Source: Nelumbo lutea (taxonomy: Eukaryota > Streptophyta > Magnoliopsida > Proteales > Nelumbonaceae). Taken from it: a stretch of DNA of 64,000 nt. Positions within the stretch are counted from its first letter, which is position 1; each line of letters begins with the position of its first letter. Position numbers and translations under genes: made by a program. Location of the stretch: assembly GCA_022828595.1 (NCBI GenBank), contig JAKGHH010000001.1, forward strand, positions 122,834,999 through 122,898,998. Reading direction: 5' to 3'. Positions 1 to 11,780 of the stretch are shown here, piece after piece. The notes beneath the pieces were generated by a model. It made no database searches, was not told where the DNA came from, and worked only from the letters and a program-made list of their open reading frames with translations.

Positions 1-269
1 CCAGGTTAACCCAGACAAAGGCTTAGAGGTTCAGCTATCAGGCTCAGGAGCAAGTGGAAGTCCACCTACAACCTTGTCACCTACAATATTGATGCTAGAT
101 TGGAGATGTATGATCATTTTCATCTATCTATCTATCCATATATCAAGTACATAATTTTCTGGTGTTTTGTTTCCAGGTCAGAAGGCTCATGATAGTCCAT
201 ATGAAGTTAATATTTCTATACCAGTGACGGGTTATGCGCCAATTGAGTTTACTCTTACAAAAACCTGTG
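1..269 (+). CDS. Membrane-protein gene, exons A-B (lumenal part, partial at window edge)
   Basis: Two exons of a host gene that continues at 15478. Exon A runs from before the window to 107; frame from base 2 reads VNPDKGLEVQLSGSG and ends ..LDWR plus the first base of a Cys codon. Intron 108-176 has GTATGA donor and TTTCCAG acceptor. Exon B (177-269) restores the Cys codon and reads QKAHDSPYEVNISIPVTGY, ending TKTC plus G before a GTAATA donor. Phases join exactly to exon C at 15478 (G+AA gives Glu, then YRQ). The product is a Cys-containing ectodomain followed by a membrane helix and short tail (see 15478-16565). That layout resembles plant ATG27 / mannose-6-phosphate-receptor-like (MRH) type I proteins, but the family call is from memory and tentative; the exon model is strongly supported by phase and splice sites. 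If exon B is read through, it meets a TAG at 287-289. Confidence 0.75.
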
Positions 270-404
270 GTAATATCTTCGCTTGCTAGTTGTTTTGAAT
301 GACGATAACTGTTGTGTTCTCTCAGATTTAACACTAATTGAAGCAAAAATTCCTTGTAAAATATCCTGCTTTTTGAATGGATGAAAAGATCTGGCATTAG
401 TCCT

Positions 405-406
<2 letters not shown>

Positions 407-435
<29 letters not shown>
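407..435. repeat. Poly(T) tract of 29 bases
   Basis: Uninterrupted T run, seen directly. It could be the inverted poly(A) tail of a retrotransposed sequence, but no element body is recognisable beside it. Confidence 0.9.
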
Positions 436-569
436 GGTTTGAAGCACTGCAAAAATATTGGCTGGCTTTAGTATTTGTCATTTTCTTCATATCAATTTAT
501 CATGGTTATAAAATGACACTGTTTTCATGTTACTTGAGAAAATCTTAGCCAAGCTCAATTCATCCATGT

Positions 570-1117
570 TTGTTTTTTGAAATGTAAATAGAGATTTATA
601 TTATAATCAGAAAGGATATACAAACCCCCTTTGAGGAAAAGGGGGAAAATCAGGTGCAGTACCTGCAATAGAAGCAAACACTAAGCACACTTGAGAGTGA
701 TAAAAGACTGAAACAAAGAGACTAGCCCAGCCCAATGATCGCTCTCACTCTTCACTGAGCTGCTGAAATGATAAGCCCTGGAAGTCTTTATGAGTTGCCC
801 AGCTGAATAGAGACTAACCTCCAGAGGAGAAGCTGCCTTCCCCTTAAAGATTCTACTATTTCTCTCAGAACTCAGAATCCAGCACCCTGCCAGAGGAGCC
901 ATCAACCACAACTTGCCTTCCCTGCTGAACCCAGCATTCAGCCACCAAGAGAAAACCACTGATGTTCCATGGGTCACCCACTGAATGCCAATCAACTGAA
1001 GGATGTGGATCCAAAGAGACAGAGAAAAAAGAAAGTGGATTAGAAGGTGAATCACCAATTCATTGTCATTCACATAGAGGGGGCATCGTTTAACTAGCAC
1101 TATACCTTTGACTTGAG
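570..1117 (-). mobile_element. LINE (L1-type) 3' fragment, C-terminal zf-RVT region
   Basis: The minus strand encodes an open stretch (about 681-1100) reading RCPLYVNDNELVIHLLIH, then SLSLWIHILQLIGIQWVTHG and ILSSERNSRIFKGKA. This is the zinc-binding reverse-transcriptase tail with the W..ERN.RIF block typical of plant LINE polyproteins. Downstream on the minus strand the sequence runs into a T-rich end with TTTACATTTCAAAAAA near 570-590, which looks like a LINE 3' terminus. The second Cys of the zinc motif is replaced by Tyr. It is a 5'-truncated copy in the intron, antisense to the host gene. Confidence 0.6.
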
Positions 1118-2333
1118 ATGATCGATAGTCTGGATTTTATATTTTATAGCAGTCCAGCAGAAGAAAACCATCTTCATAGGAACTCCATACCCCCAAATCC
1201 ATTTACAAGGGACATCCCCAACATTCAAAGACATCAGACACTTGAAATAGGATCTCACAGAGAAAGAACCACCCCTGCTCCCCTGTCACCACACACAATC
1301 TGTGGTGTGGGGAGGGGTAGACCGGATATTGACCTAACCTTTAACCTTTGACTTTTTTGCAACAAATGGCTTCTCTCAGACAGAAACCATGTTCTCATGC
1401 TTGTCCTTCTCACCAAGCAATGGCCCCTAAGGTTAATTCATCCATGAACTCCTCCGAAACACCATAACCCCAAAACTTTCCAGTTTCCATTTGACTTCCT
1501 TGATAAAAATAAAAAATAAAATAAAAAGTTCATTATTGATTTTTGAGATCAAGTCCTACTCTTGTTGGGAATAATTTTCCCAGTTACAATTCTCAACCAA
1601 ATCTGTTTAAGGTCCCTTTTTTTAATTATATTTCTTTTTGTAATGAGATTTACTATAAAAAATATTTTCCTATAAGCTTACCTTAGCAACATATTTTTTA
1701 TGTATTTGCATGAATTGGATAGTTTTGGGGGTTATTGAAAAAATAAAATAAAACTAAGAGGTTGACTGATAGAATCAAAAAGAGGTTGATGGACCAACAT
1801 AATCAAGATCATTGACAGCAACATTAACACCTTGTATTAGGAGTAAACCACCCAGGGATTGAACTCTTTTGTTTGAGCTTGTATTTGTATTTGCAGAGAG
1901 TTGCATGACAGGCTGGCTCTTGATTTACTGTATTGGGGATGGTTAAGATGTACTGTCTATTACTTTTTTCCGTGCTTACTATTTTCTTACTCTAAATAAA
2001 AACCCTGATCAGTTACAAATTAACAAGAATATAAAAGAGTAGTTTTGCAATTCTTTTATTCTAACCCTTCTCTGTTTTGGCTGCAACATGGCTGGGCCTG
2101 GGTGGTTTTAGGACCAAGAAAGGCCTGACATTATAGCTGGTGTCCACTCCAAGGCTTAGTTCAGTTGGGGTAAAAACAGCGTTGGACAAGTGCAACCTGA
2201 GCTGATCCCTGATACAACTTAATGTGTTCTCAGCTGCTCCTTTCCAAACCTTTCTAATCTATTTTCTTTTGGTTATACAATCCAATTTAAGGAAAAAATA
2301 AAAGATATTGGGTTTTTCTTTCCAAACCTTCCT
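1118..2333. other. Intronic DNA without a recognised feature
   Basis: AT-rich, with short A/T runs. The 77-codon open frame at 1118-1351 (+) has no recognisable motif. No RNA gene or element boundary was seen. Confidence 0.6.
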
Positions 2334-3860
2334 GATTAGAGAATATAATCAGAATAGATGCAAGAAGCAAGAAAGAAGAAAGAAGGGTTCGGATGATTAG
2401 ATAATCTAATAGATCTCCGAGTCCCCTTAATCATTTTTATTAGATAAAATTTTAAATGCACAGAATTTACAATCTTGCCCCTAATGGGGCATTGCAATGA
2501 ATAAATAACTAAGAGATCTAGTAGGACCATTACAACTCAAGCCCACGAACAATAAAATAAAAGTAGAAAGGCTCAAACACGATTACTCAACATTTCTCAA
2601 GCTGTGCATAGATGTCAATCATGCCCAGCTTGCTTACACAGTCCCAATTTGTGTCAGGTAACCCCTTTTGTAAAAGACATTGGCTAGTTGTTTTTCTGAA
2701 GAAACAAATGGAAGACACACTTCCCCAAAAGCCACTCTCTCTTATGAAGTGTCTATTCACTTCAATATTTTTTGTTTTGTCATGCTGAATTGGATTATGA
2801 GCTATATTGATGATGGTCTGGTAATCACAATATAGCGTCATTGGTTTCATGAACAACACCTAACTCTCCAAGGATGACCTCAGCCACAATAGTTCTACAC
2901 TCCATGGGCCATTGCCTTGTACTTTGCTTCTGTTGAGGACCTTGCTGCTACTGGCTATTTCTTATTCCTTTTAGAGATTAGATTACCAACCACAATAATA
3001 CAATATCCGGATGTAGACTTTTTATCAACACAACCTGCCTAATCAACACCTGTATAAACCTCTGTTTTTCAATGTCAGTGATTAGCAAAACGTATCTCTT
3101 TCTTAGAGTTCTCTTTAAGTAGCAAAAAAACCCTTTGAGTGGCTGCTAAATGAGTGTCTCTAGGAGCATGCATAAACTGACTAATCCCACCCACAGCATA
3201 GGAAATATCAGGTCAGGTTAACAAGTAAGACAGACTTGAAAAATACAGTGATTAACTAAAATTTAATGGCAGAAAACAAGAGAGAAATGTTCAGAATAGA
3301 AGCAAGAAGGAAGAAGGAAGAAAGAAGGGTTTTAGTGATTACAGAATCTAATCGATCTCCCAGCCCCCTTAATTACTTTTATTTGACAAAAATTTAAGTG
3401 TACAGAATTACAATGTTGCCCATAGTTGTCAAGACGACGCCTAAGCGACAAGGCACCCTTGGAGGCTCACCTCGCCCAGTCGCCAATCAGTTTTGCATAC
3501 TGTGTAATAAAATACTTTTATATTGTTATTTTTTTGAGATTATAATTATAAAATAGACATTATTAAAGAAAAATATTCATTTTTTGTGTTTATAAACTAA
3601 TTTCTTTTTATTATTTTCTTATTTGTTAGGGTTTAATCAACACAAACATTGTTAACTGCTGTATTGAACCCTCAATGACTTCAAAATCTGAACCAATAAG
3701 TAAAGGAGGAACTTAAATTTTGTCTAATCAACACACTTCACCTAGCCTCGCTTTGGCGCTTTGAAAACTATGATGTTGCCCCTAATAGGGCAGCTGCAAC
3801 GAGTAAATTACTAAGAGAGCTAGTAGGCCCATTGCAACTCAAGCCCACTAGCAACAAAAT
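2334..3860 (-). mobile_element. Decayed Ty1/copia remnant: 3' LTR, RT/RNase H tail, and main part of second LTR
   Basis: Similar blocks at about 2334-2592 and 3290-3860 both start near TCAGAATAGA.GCAAGAAG and share the TTGCCCCTAAT.GGGC segment; they are the two LTRs of a minus-strand element. Between them (2593-3240) the minus strand has degenerate RNase H: INIAHNPIQHDKTKNIEVNR and KLGMIDIYAQLE, with STSGYC and FMHAPRDTH upstream, broken by stops. Gag and most of pol are gone and no primer-binding site is left. The second LTR holds a hAT MITE (3421-3772) and was then split by the copia element at 3861-14493. Its last part is 14499-14528. Confidence 0.75.
3421..3772. mobile_element. hAT-type MITE (352 bp) in a copia LTR
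   Basis: The ends are inverted: CATAGTTGTCAAGACGACGC at the left, and the right end read in reverse is CATAGTTTTCAAAGCGCC. It is flanked by a perfect 8-bp duplication ATGTTGCC (3413-3420 and 3773-3780), the size used by hAT transposases. The sister LTR at 2334-2592 lacks it, giving an empty-site comparison. No coding capacity. Confidence 0.88.
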
Positions 3861-4198
3861 AGTTGAAAACAGCCCTTTGAAGTATGGGACTGTGTAAGAT
3901 TAGATGAAAACCAGAAAACCAAACAAATGAGAAGATTGGAGAATATAAGAGAGAGAGAGCTGGCGACAAGGAGTGTTAAGAGGATGGGAGTTTCGAACTA
4001 ACTCTCCCTCTAACACACTAATACAATTTTATTAAGTTAATTCTTGAATAATTACAAGAGAGGCCGTTGGTTGGGCAAAAAATTACAAAAAATACAGCAT
4101 AGAAGAGTATGGGCCCAGAATAAGGCACATTACAGAGAAGAACATAAATATAAGAATAGAATAACAGCCTATGGGCCATTCGGCCCATCTTCTCTACA
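3861..4198 (-). repeat. 3' LTR of outer copia
   Basis: 338 bp, matching 14157-14493. On the minus strand it begins TGTAGAGAAGATGGGCC and ends TTTTCAACT. The polypurine tract is at 4199-4207. Confidence 0.92.
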
Positions 4199-6084
4199 CT
4201 CCCCCTCAAGCTGAGCATAGATGTTAATCATGCCCAGCTTGCCAGTGTCATGCAGAAGCCTTGCCTTGGGAATGCCCTTGGTGAGAAAATATGCCAATTG
4301 TCCTTCAGAAGTGATGAATGGAAGACACACTTCACCCGAAGAGACTCTTTCTCGAATAAAGTGTCTATCAACCTCAATATGCTTAGTTCTATCATGTTGT
4401 ACCGGGTTGTGGGCAATGTTGATGGCGGCCTGATTATCACAGTACAACATCATTGGCTTTGTCATGATCAATCCCAAGTTCTTCCATCAATGACCTTAGC
4501 TACAACAGTTCAGAGACTCCATGTGCCATGGCCCTGTATTCTGCTTCTGCTAAGGGTCGGGCCACAACTGATTGTTTCTTGCTCCTCCAAGAGACAACAT
4601 TACCAGCCACTAGACTACAATACCCTGAAGTAGATCTTTTATCATCAATATTTTCAGCCCAGTCAGCATCAATGTAGGCTTCAAGTTTTAGATGGCCATG
4701 CTTGGTAAACAAAATTCCTTTTCCTAGAGAGCCTTTCAAATAACACAATTCGTTCTGCAGCTACCATATGAGTATCTCGGGGAGCATGCATGAACTGGCT
4801 AATACAACCGACAGCATATGCAATATCTAGCCGAGTCATGCAAAGGTACAGGAGTTTCCAAAGAAGTCTCTGAAAGACCCCTTTGTCTTCCAAAAATGTT
4901 CCATCTAAAGCAGAAAGTTTGTGACTCATATCAATAGGAGTTGCAGCTGGTCTAGCACCTATCTTCCCTATTTCAGAGAACAAGTCAAGGAAATACTTCC
5001 TTTGGGAGATAAGAATCCCATCATTGGATCTAGCGACTTCTATGCCAATGAAGTATCTCAACTCCCCTAGGTCCTTAATCTCAAATTTTGTACGAAGGAA
5101 AGACTTAAGGGCACGAATTCCTAAGGCATCATTATCAGTCACAATAATGTCATCAACGTACACAATAAGATATACTGCTAGAGATCCACTTCTCTTCACA
5201 AAAAGAGTATGATCAGACTATGTCTGAGCATAGCCGGATTTAACAAGTGCTGCTCTAAATCTCTCAAACCGTGCTCTAGGAGACTGTTTGAGGCCATAAA
5301 GGGATTTCTTCAATTTGCATACCTTTCCTTGCATATCACTTCCATACATTCCTGGAGGGAGAGACATATAAACTTCCTCATGTAAGTCACCATTCAAAAA
5401 CGCATTCTTTACATCCAACTGATAGAAGGGCCAGTCAAAGTGAGCTGCCAGAGATAAGAGAACCTTCACAGATGTCATCTTAGCAATAGGTGCAAAGGTC
5501 TCTAGATAATCAATCCCATACGTCTGTGTATAGCCTTTTGCAACCAGTCTGGCCTTGTACCTCTCAATAGTCCCATCAACCCGGTATTTAATGGTAAAAA
5601 CCCACTTGCAACCAACCGGATCCTTCCCTTCAGGCAAATCCACCACTTCCCAAGTATCATTCTTGCGTAGGGCATCCATTTCAGATTTCATGGTATCTCT
5701 CTATTCTGGAATCTCAAGAGCTTCTGACACAAACCTAGGAATAGGATTAGAAGCAACTGAAGAGAGATAGGCAAAGTATGAAGGAGAAAGCAGACCGTAA
5801 GAAAGGTGTTTGGAAATACAATGTGCAGTGCACTTCCGTTTTCCTTTCCTAACAGCAATGGGAACATCAAGATCAGGGAAAGATGGTTCCAAAGAGGTTG
5901 AAACAACACCTGTTGTCTCATCTATGATTGGTAGTGCATGAGGCTAACTAAGGAAGATACACTTGTGGGCTTTTGGTTCAAACTTATGTCTCTGGGCACT
6001 TGGAATGTGTACATAACAGGTGTAACCAAACACACGAAGAGGAATAGGGAAGAGATCATTGTCTGGATGAAGAAGACTGAAGGG
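4199..6084 (-). pseudogene. Outer copia pol: integrase C-terminus, RT, RNase H (disrupted)
   Basis: This is the part of outer pol beyond the inner insertion. It resumes with FSLLHPDNDLFPIPLRVFG, then a deletion removes the integrase-RT linker near 5945. RT follows ([69 protein letters not shown]), broken by stops near 5701 and 5219. RNase H (DADWAENIDDKRSTSGYC, LYCDNQAAINIAHNPVQH) is frameshifted near 4745 and 4480. The YVDD catalytic motif is intact. The frame runs into the 3' LTR. Confidence 0.85.
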
Positions 6085-6089
6085 GATTT

Positions 6090-6352
6090 TGAAGAAAACT
6101 GAAGATAAGAGAGTTGAGGGTTCGGCAATGAGGATCTAAGAAGAGGATTTCGAACACTCCCTCTCTCAGCCCCCTAACACTGTTTTATTAGAAATATTTG
6201 AATAATTACAAGGAGGCCCTTAGTTGGGCAAGAATTTACACAGAACTTAATATTGACAGGATGGACCCAGAATAAGGCCCATTACAGAAAAGAAACATAA
6301 ATAACAAGAAAGAATAAGCAATCTATGGGCCATTCGGCCCATATTCTCTACA
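6090..6352 (-). repeat. 3' LTR of inner copia
   Basis: 263 bp, matching 11519-11780; TGTAGAGAATATGGGCC start on the minus strand, ending TTCTTCA. Confidence 0.92.
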
Positions 6353-6364
6353 CTCCTTCTCAAG

Positions 6365-8271
6365 CTAAGCATAGATGTCAATCATGCCAAGCTTGCTGGT
6401 ATCATGCTGAAGTTTTGCCTTGGGAATGCCTTTGGTGAGAAAATCTGCCAACTGTCTTTCAGATGTGATGAAAGGAAGACACACTTCACACAAAGAGACC
6501 CTTTCCCTAATGAAGTGTCGATCAACTTCAATATGCTTGGTTCTATCATGTTGCACTGGATTGTGAACACTGTTAATGGTAGCCTGATTATCACAGTACA
6601 ACATCATTGGCTTGTCATATTCAACTCCAAGTTCTTCCATCAAAGATTTTAGCCATAATAATTCAGAAACCCCATGTGCCATTGCCCTGTATTCTGCTTC
6701 AACAGAAGGTCGAGCAACAACCGATTGTTTCTTGCTTCTCCAAGAAACAACATTACCAGCTACCAAGCTGCAATACCCAGAGGTAGATCTTCTGTCATCA
6801 ATGTTCCCGGCCCAGTCAGCATCGGTGTAGGCTTCAAGTTTCATATGACCATGCTTGACAAACAGAATACCCTTTCTTGGGGAGCCCTTCAAATAACATA
6901 GGATTCTCTCTGCAGCTGCCATATGAGTGTCTCGGGGAGCATGCATGAATTGGCTAATGCAACTGACTGCATATGCAATATCTAGCCGAGTCATGCATAG
7001 GTACAAAAGTTTCCCAAGAAGTCTCTGAAAGATTCCTTTGTCTTCTAACAATGTCCCTTCTGAGGCTGAGAGCTTATAACTCATATCAATAGGAGTAGCA
7101 ACTGGTCTAGCACCCATCTTTCCAGTTTCAGAGAGTAAGTCAAGAACATACTTCCTTTGGGAGATAAAAACCCCGTCCTTGGATCGAGCCACTTCTATGC
7201 CAAGAAAGTATCTCAATTCCCCCAAATCTTTAATCTCAAACTCTATGTGTAGAAAAGATTTTAGATCATGAATTCCTGAGGCATCATTACCAGTCACTAC
7301 AATATCATCTACATACACAATGAGGTATACTGCCAGAGGTCCACTCCTCTTCACAAAAGGAGTATGATTGGATTGTGTCTGCACATAACCAAAGTTAACA
7401 AGTGCTGTTCTAAATCTCTCAAACCATGCTCTAGGGGACTGTTTTAGTCCATAAAGAGATTTTTTCAGCCTATATCAGTTCCATACATCCTTGGAGGAAG
7501 AGACATGTAAACCTCCTCATGTAACTCACCATTCAGAAATGCATTCTTTACATCCAATTGATAAAGGGGCCAGTCGAAGTGAGCAGCTAAAGATAGAAGA
7601 ATCCTCACAGATGTCATCTTGGCAACAGGTGCAAAAGTCTCTAAATAATCAATCACATATGTCTGTGTATAGCCTTTTGCAACCAGCCTAGCCTTGTACC
7701 TTTCAATGGTGCCATCAGCTTTGTATTTGATAGTAAAGGCCCACTTGCAACCAACAGGATCATTCCCTTCAGGCAAATCCACCACTTCCCATGTGTCATT
7801 CTTGTGTAGGGCATCGATTTCAGATCTCATAGCATCCCTCCATTCTGGAATCTTAAGAGCTTCTGACATAGACCTGGGAATAGGATGAGAAGCAACAGAA
7901 GAGAGATAGGCAAAGTATGAAGGTGAAAGCAAGCTGTAAGAAAGGTGCTTGGAAATGCAGTGTGCAGTGCACTTCTGTTTTCCTTTTCTAACAGCAATGG
8001 GAATATCAAGGTCAGGAAAGGATGAATCCAAAGGTGCTGAAACAGTATCTGTTCTCTTCTGTGACTGGAAGTGTATGAGGCTCAAGTGTTGAAGGAGAAA
8101 CAACCTGAACATTTCTAGATCTTTGCCTGTGATACACCTTGGGATTGAGGATAGGACGAGGAGGTAGAGAACTGGGACAAGGAGAATGGAGCGACTAATC
8201 CACCCTTGATTCATTTGAAGGAGAGGTAGACACATCAAGAGACTCAACAGGGATAGGAAGAGGAAGAGCAA
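6365..8271 (-). pseudogene. Inner copia pol, RT-RNase H half (two open frames)
   Basis: Upper part (about 8050-7465): [71 protein letters not shown]. After YGTDIG a deletion of roughly 17 nt relative to the outer copy causes a frameshift near 7470. The lower part (about 7470-6365) continues KSLYGLKQSP, LIVYVDDIVVTGND and complete RNase H (DADWAGNIDDRRSTSGYC, EAEYRAMAHGV, LYCDNQATINSVHNPVQH), to KLGMIDIYA. Both catalytic blocks look intact apart from the frameshift. Confidence 0.87.
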
Positions 8272-9931
8272 ACACCTGTGTCAAATTCTCCCCCTGTGGA
8301 CAATGTCCTTCTGGACAGGAACCATAAAAGGGGGAAAGCTCATCAAAGGTGACATCCATCGAGACATACCGATTGCCAGACTTTGGATCAAAACAACAAT
8401 AACCCTTCTGTGTGGGGGAATAACCAAGGAAGATACACTTTTGAGCTTTGGGTTCAAATTTATGCCTTTGGACACTTGGAACATGTACATAACAGGTGCA
8501 GCCAAAGACACGAATAGGAACAGGAAAAAGATCCTTGTCTGGATGAAGAAGAGTGAAGGGAGACTTAGACCCCAAAATCTTGGATGGCATGTGGTTTATA
8601 AGGTAGGTAGCAGTAAGTATAGCATCACCCCAAAACCTGGTAGGAATATGTGAGGCAAATAAGATACTTCTTGCAATCTCAACAATATGCTTGTTTTTCC
8701 TCTCAGCAACCTCGTTCTGTTCTAGGGTCCTAGCACATGAGCTTTGATAAATAACCCCCATGTCAGAAAGATAGCAGGATAGATTTTTCTCAAAGTATTC
8801 TTTTGCATTGTCCGATCTGAAGATCTTAATCCTGGTATCAAATTGGGTTAGAACAAATTCATGGAATTGTTTTACAAGTCTTGGAACTTCATCACGGGAT
8901 TTCATCAGGAATATCCAAGTGAACCATGAAAAGTCATCAATAAATAGGATAAAATATTTGTAGCCACCCATGGAGGTTAAGTGGTAAGGTCCCCACACAT
9001 CAGAATGCACAATATTAAAAGGAACAAAAGATCTTTTATTGCTCAAAGGATAATTGCTTCTACAATGCTTTGACAATTCACAAGACTCACAATGTAGATT
9101 GGACAGACTAATTCCCTTAAACAATTCAAGGAATAGATAACTCAAGGCAGAAAAAGACAGATGACCAAAACGATAATGACACGACATAATCCGACTAACA
9201 GACTCTGAATAGACAGATCCAAGAGCTTCATTCCCAAGATGATCAATGCATTGTCCCGGAGTATCAAGCAGGTACATTCCGTTTGCCTCATGGCCACTCC
9301 CAATCACCTTCTGAGACTCCAGATCCTGAAAAACACTGTAGGAAGGAAAAAAAGTTACACAACAGTTTAGTGACTTGGTTAAACTACTCACAGACAACAG
9401 ATTTGTATTTAGTTTAGGTACATGAAGGGCAGAAGGTAGGTACAAGGAATTCATAGCCTTAATGGTTCCCTTACCAGAGTTAGGGGCAAGTAAACCATCA
9501 ACTAAAGTGATTTTATCACGTTCAGGAAGTAAGTCATATGAAACAAACAAGGTAGACAGATTGGTCATATAGTCAGAAGCACCTGAGTCAATAATCCAAG
9601 GAATCTTGAGATTACCTAAAGAGGTAGCATGATTGGCAGAAGCCCTTATACCTAAATGAGCAAATGCTGAAGTAATAGTATTTCTTGAAGGGTTGGAAGG
9701 AGAGGTCACATCACTCAGTTGATTGATCATCTTCCCAAACTTTTCATATTCTGCTCTCATGGCTTCCAACTGTGCAGAAGCAGACATCTCTTCACTATTT
9801 GGCCCGACAGCTACATTTGCACTTCCTGATCTTTTACTGTAATGTTTTTTCTGAAACCGAATGGGAACAAGATTAGGATGCAACTTCCAGCATTTGTCTT
9901 TTGGTGTGCTTTGGCTTCTTGCAGTACTCAC
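8195..9931 (-). pseudogene. Inner copia pol, protease-integrase half (578-codon open frame)
   Basis: Begins inside the zinc knuckle (DKCWKLHPNLVPIRF), so the frame only makes sense joined to gag by undoing a 1-nt insertion. Domains in order: protease with intact motif WIIDSGASDYM, GAG pre-integrase HH-CC (CHYRFGHLSF, CESCELSKHC), integrase core with VHSDVWGPYH, RSDNAKEYF and EVAERKNKH, then the integrase C-terminal region (LHPDKDLFPVPIRVFG, KCIFLGYSPTQKGY). The usual QNGVAERK motif reads QNEVAERK. It ends at a stop after NESRVD, in the integrase-RT linker. Confidence 0.87.
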
Positions 9932-10705
9932 ATATAACTTCTTTCTTTCCTATACCACTAGAAGTTCCAGCATTACCTTTAGGTTTAATCCCCATATTAG
10001 TAAAGTAATCATTAATATCAGCCCCTTGAACCTGAACAACCCTTCTGCTCTCTTCACTACTCACCAATGCATAAGCTTGTGACAAAGAAACACACTCCTT
10101 GGAAAGAATATTTTGTTTTGTGATATCATATTCTGGGTTTAGTCCAGTTAAGAACTCAAAAACCCTGTTCCTTTCAACCAATTTTCTATAGGTCTCTACA
10201 TCATTGGTGGTGTCCCAAGTTACAGCTTCTATTAGGTCAATCTCTTGCCATAGGGACTTAAGGGTTGAGAAATATACAGCAAGAGGTTTCTCTCATTGCC
10301 TTAAATTCTTTACATCACTTCTCAATTTATATGCCCGGGCCACATTGAATTTTTGGAATAGGTTTCTGCAACACTGTCCCAAATTTCCTTTGCTGAATTC
10401 ATCCATAGGTAGTGTTGACTGATTTGTGGCTGCATTGAGTTCACAAGCCACCCAATGACAGTGTAATTTTCTTGCATCCACTTCTCGTAGGATGGATCAT
10501 CTTCTAGGGGAGCCTTCTTACTCCCGGAAATAAACCCCCACTTTCCTCTACTACATACATGAATCTTTACTGATTGTGATCATGCCAGATAATTAGTTCC
10601 ATCTATTTTAACTGTGATCACAGTCAATAAGGAGTCACTTGGAGTCCCCTGAATCAGTCCATATTCAGCACCACTTTTGTTTTCAAACTCTGAGGAGTAC
10701 ATCAT
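9873..10705 (-). pseudogene. Inner copia gag (broken)
   Basis: Starts at ATG 10705 (MMYSSEFENKSGAEYG) and matches the outer gag (KIDGTNYLA, then KIHVCSRGKWGF, PSYEKWMQENYTVIGW). The Trp codon after NYLA is a TGA stop (10580-10582). More stops and frameshifts occur around 10200-10320. From 10181 the C-terminal part is open again (FEFLTGLNPEYDITKQNILS, then CEYCKKPKHTK), where an extra A in an A run shifts the frame before the last zinc-knuckle Cys. Role in the family: capsid-like particle formation and RNA binding. Confidence 0.82.
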
Positions 10706-11189
10706 GTAAACACTCCAAATATGGTTTCAGATGACTTCTACAAGTATACTGAATAAGGACAAGCAAGAACAGAGTTCAGCCGACCACACGAAGGCAATAC
10801 ACTGAGTTCAGCCTTCAAGAAGTAAAACAGAAACTTCTAGATACTCAACCGAAGTACCCTTTTCAAATCTGGACTTCAAAGTAAATACCACTTGGCACTC
10901 AGCCGAAGTACCCTTTTTACAAACACAATGTGGGCAATAGAGACAACCCCATTGTCAAGAGAAAAAAGGCCTCAAGAACAGTTCATATAGCCCCCCAAAA
11001 ACAACTAGATATAAGCAACAATCCACAGCCTTGTTACAGGGATGTTTCGGCTGTTTGACAGTCCAATAAGGAGTGAAAAAACAGCCCAGAAATTTCTAGG
11101 TTAAACCAGATTCAATGGCAGCCGAAGGTAGTACAGAACAACCAAAGCTTTCAGACAGTTCAACAGTCCAAACACAACCGAAAGAAAAT

Positions 11190-11335
11190 TGAATCCAGAA
11201 ATCTGAGTACAACTTACAATTTCGAACCAGAAATCTGAGTACAACTTACAATTTCGAACCAGAAATCTGAGTACAACTTACAGTTTCGAACCAGAAGAAA
11301 ACTGAACCCAGAAATCTGAGTACAACTTACAGTTT
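11190..11335. repeat. Tandem repeat of about 32-34 bp in the inner copia leader
   Basis: Four imperfect copies of a unit containing AATCTGAGTACAACTTAC, separated by TTTCGAACCAG-type spacers. It lies between the primer-binding site and gag, in the untranslated leader. One copy is interrupted by an AAGAAAACTGAACC insertion. Confidence 0.85.
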
Positions 11336-11518
11336 TAAGCTTCAATAGAACCGAACTGCTCCTCTTCCCCTTTTTCTTTTCTCTAATTCTTCCTAGCCAC
11401 CGAACCACTTCTCCAAGAGATTCAAGTCTTGGGCACTTCCAATGACCTCCAAGAATTAGGCAACACGAGTCAAGCTTCCAGCCCTAGGATACTGAAGTTC
11501 AGGTATGCTCTGATACCA

Positions 11519-11780
11519 TGAAGAGAACTGAAGAGAAGAAAGTTGAGGGTTCGGCAATGAGGGTCTGAGAAGAGGATTTCAAACACTCCCTCTCTCAGCC
11601 CCCTAACACTGTTTCATTAGAAATATTTGAATAATTACAAGGAGGCCCTTAGTTGGGCAAGAATTTACACAGAACTTAATATTGATAGGATGGACCAGAA
11701 TAAGGCCCATTACAAAAAAGGAACATAAATAACAAGAAAGATTAAGCAACCTATGGGCCATTCGGCCCATATTCTCTACA
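11519..11780 (-). repeat. 5' LTR of inner copia
   Basis: 262 bp. Directly followed on the minus strand by TGGTATCAGAGC (11507-11518), complementary to initiator tRNA-Met. Confidence 0.92.

Larger units (their letters stand above)
6090..11780 (-). mobile_element. Inner Ty1/copia retrotransposon nested in outer copia
   Basis: Complete boundaries: LTRs 6090-6352 and 11519-11780, TSD GATTT (6085-6089 and 11781-11785). The primer-binding site is at 11507-11518 and a purine tract GAGAAGGAG (minus) at 6353-6361. Host codons join across it: LGFK..S before and SPFSLLHP after, so the target was integrase of the outer element. About 12 substitutions separate the LTRs by eye. Its pol is related to the outer element's, so both belong to one copia clade. 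It is inactive: a stop in gag, a frameshift in the zinc knuckle, and a deletion in RT. Confidence 0.94.

Noticed and set aside
177..289. Exon B ending at TAG 289 as the true end of the gene
   Set aside because: The GTAATA donor at 270 joins in phase with exon C, which adds the membrane helix and tail; reading on gives only a short unrelated tail.
4221..5770. Plus-strand open frames over the outer copia pol
   Set aside because: They are shadows of the minus-strand RT and RNase H frames and carry no motif of their own.
11190..11335. CRISPR-like regular repeats
   Set aside because: A plant retroelement leader; units are directly tandem with no unique spacers of constant size.
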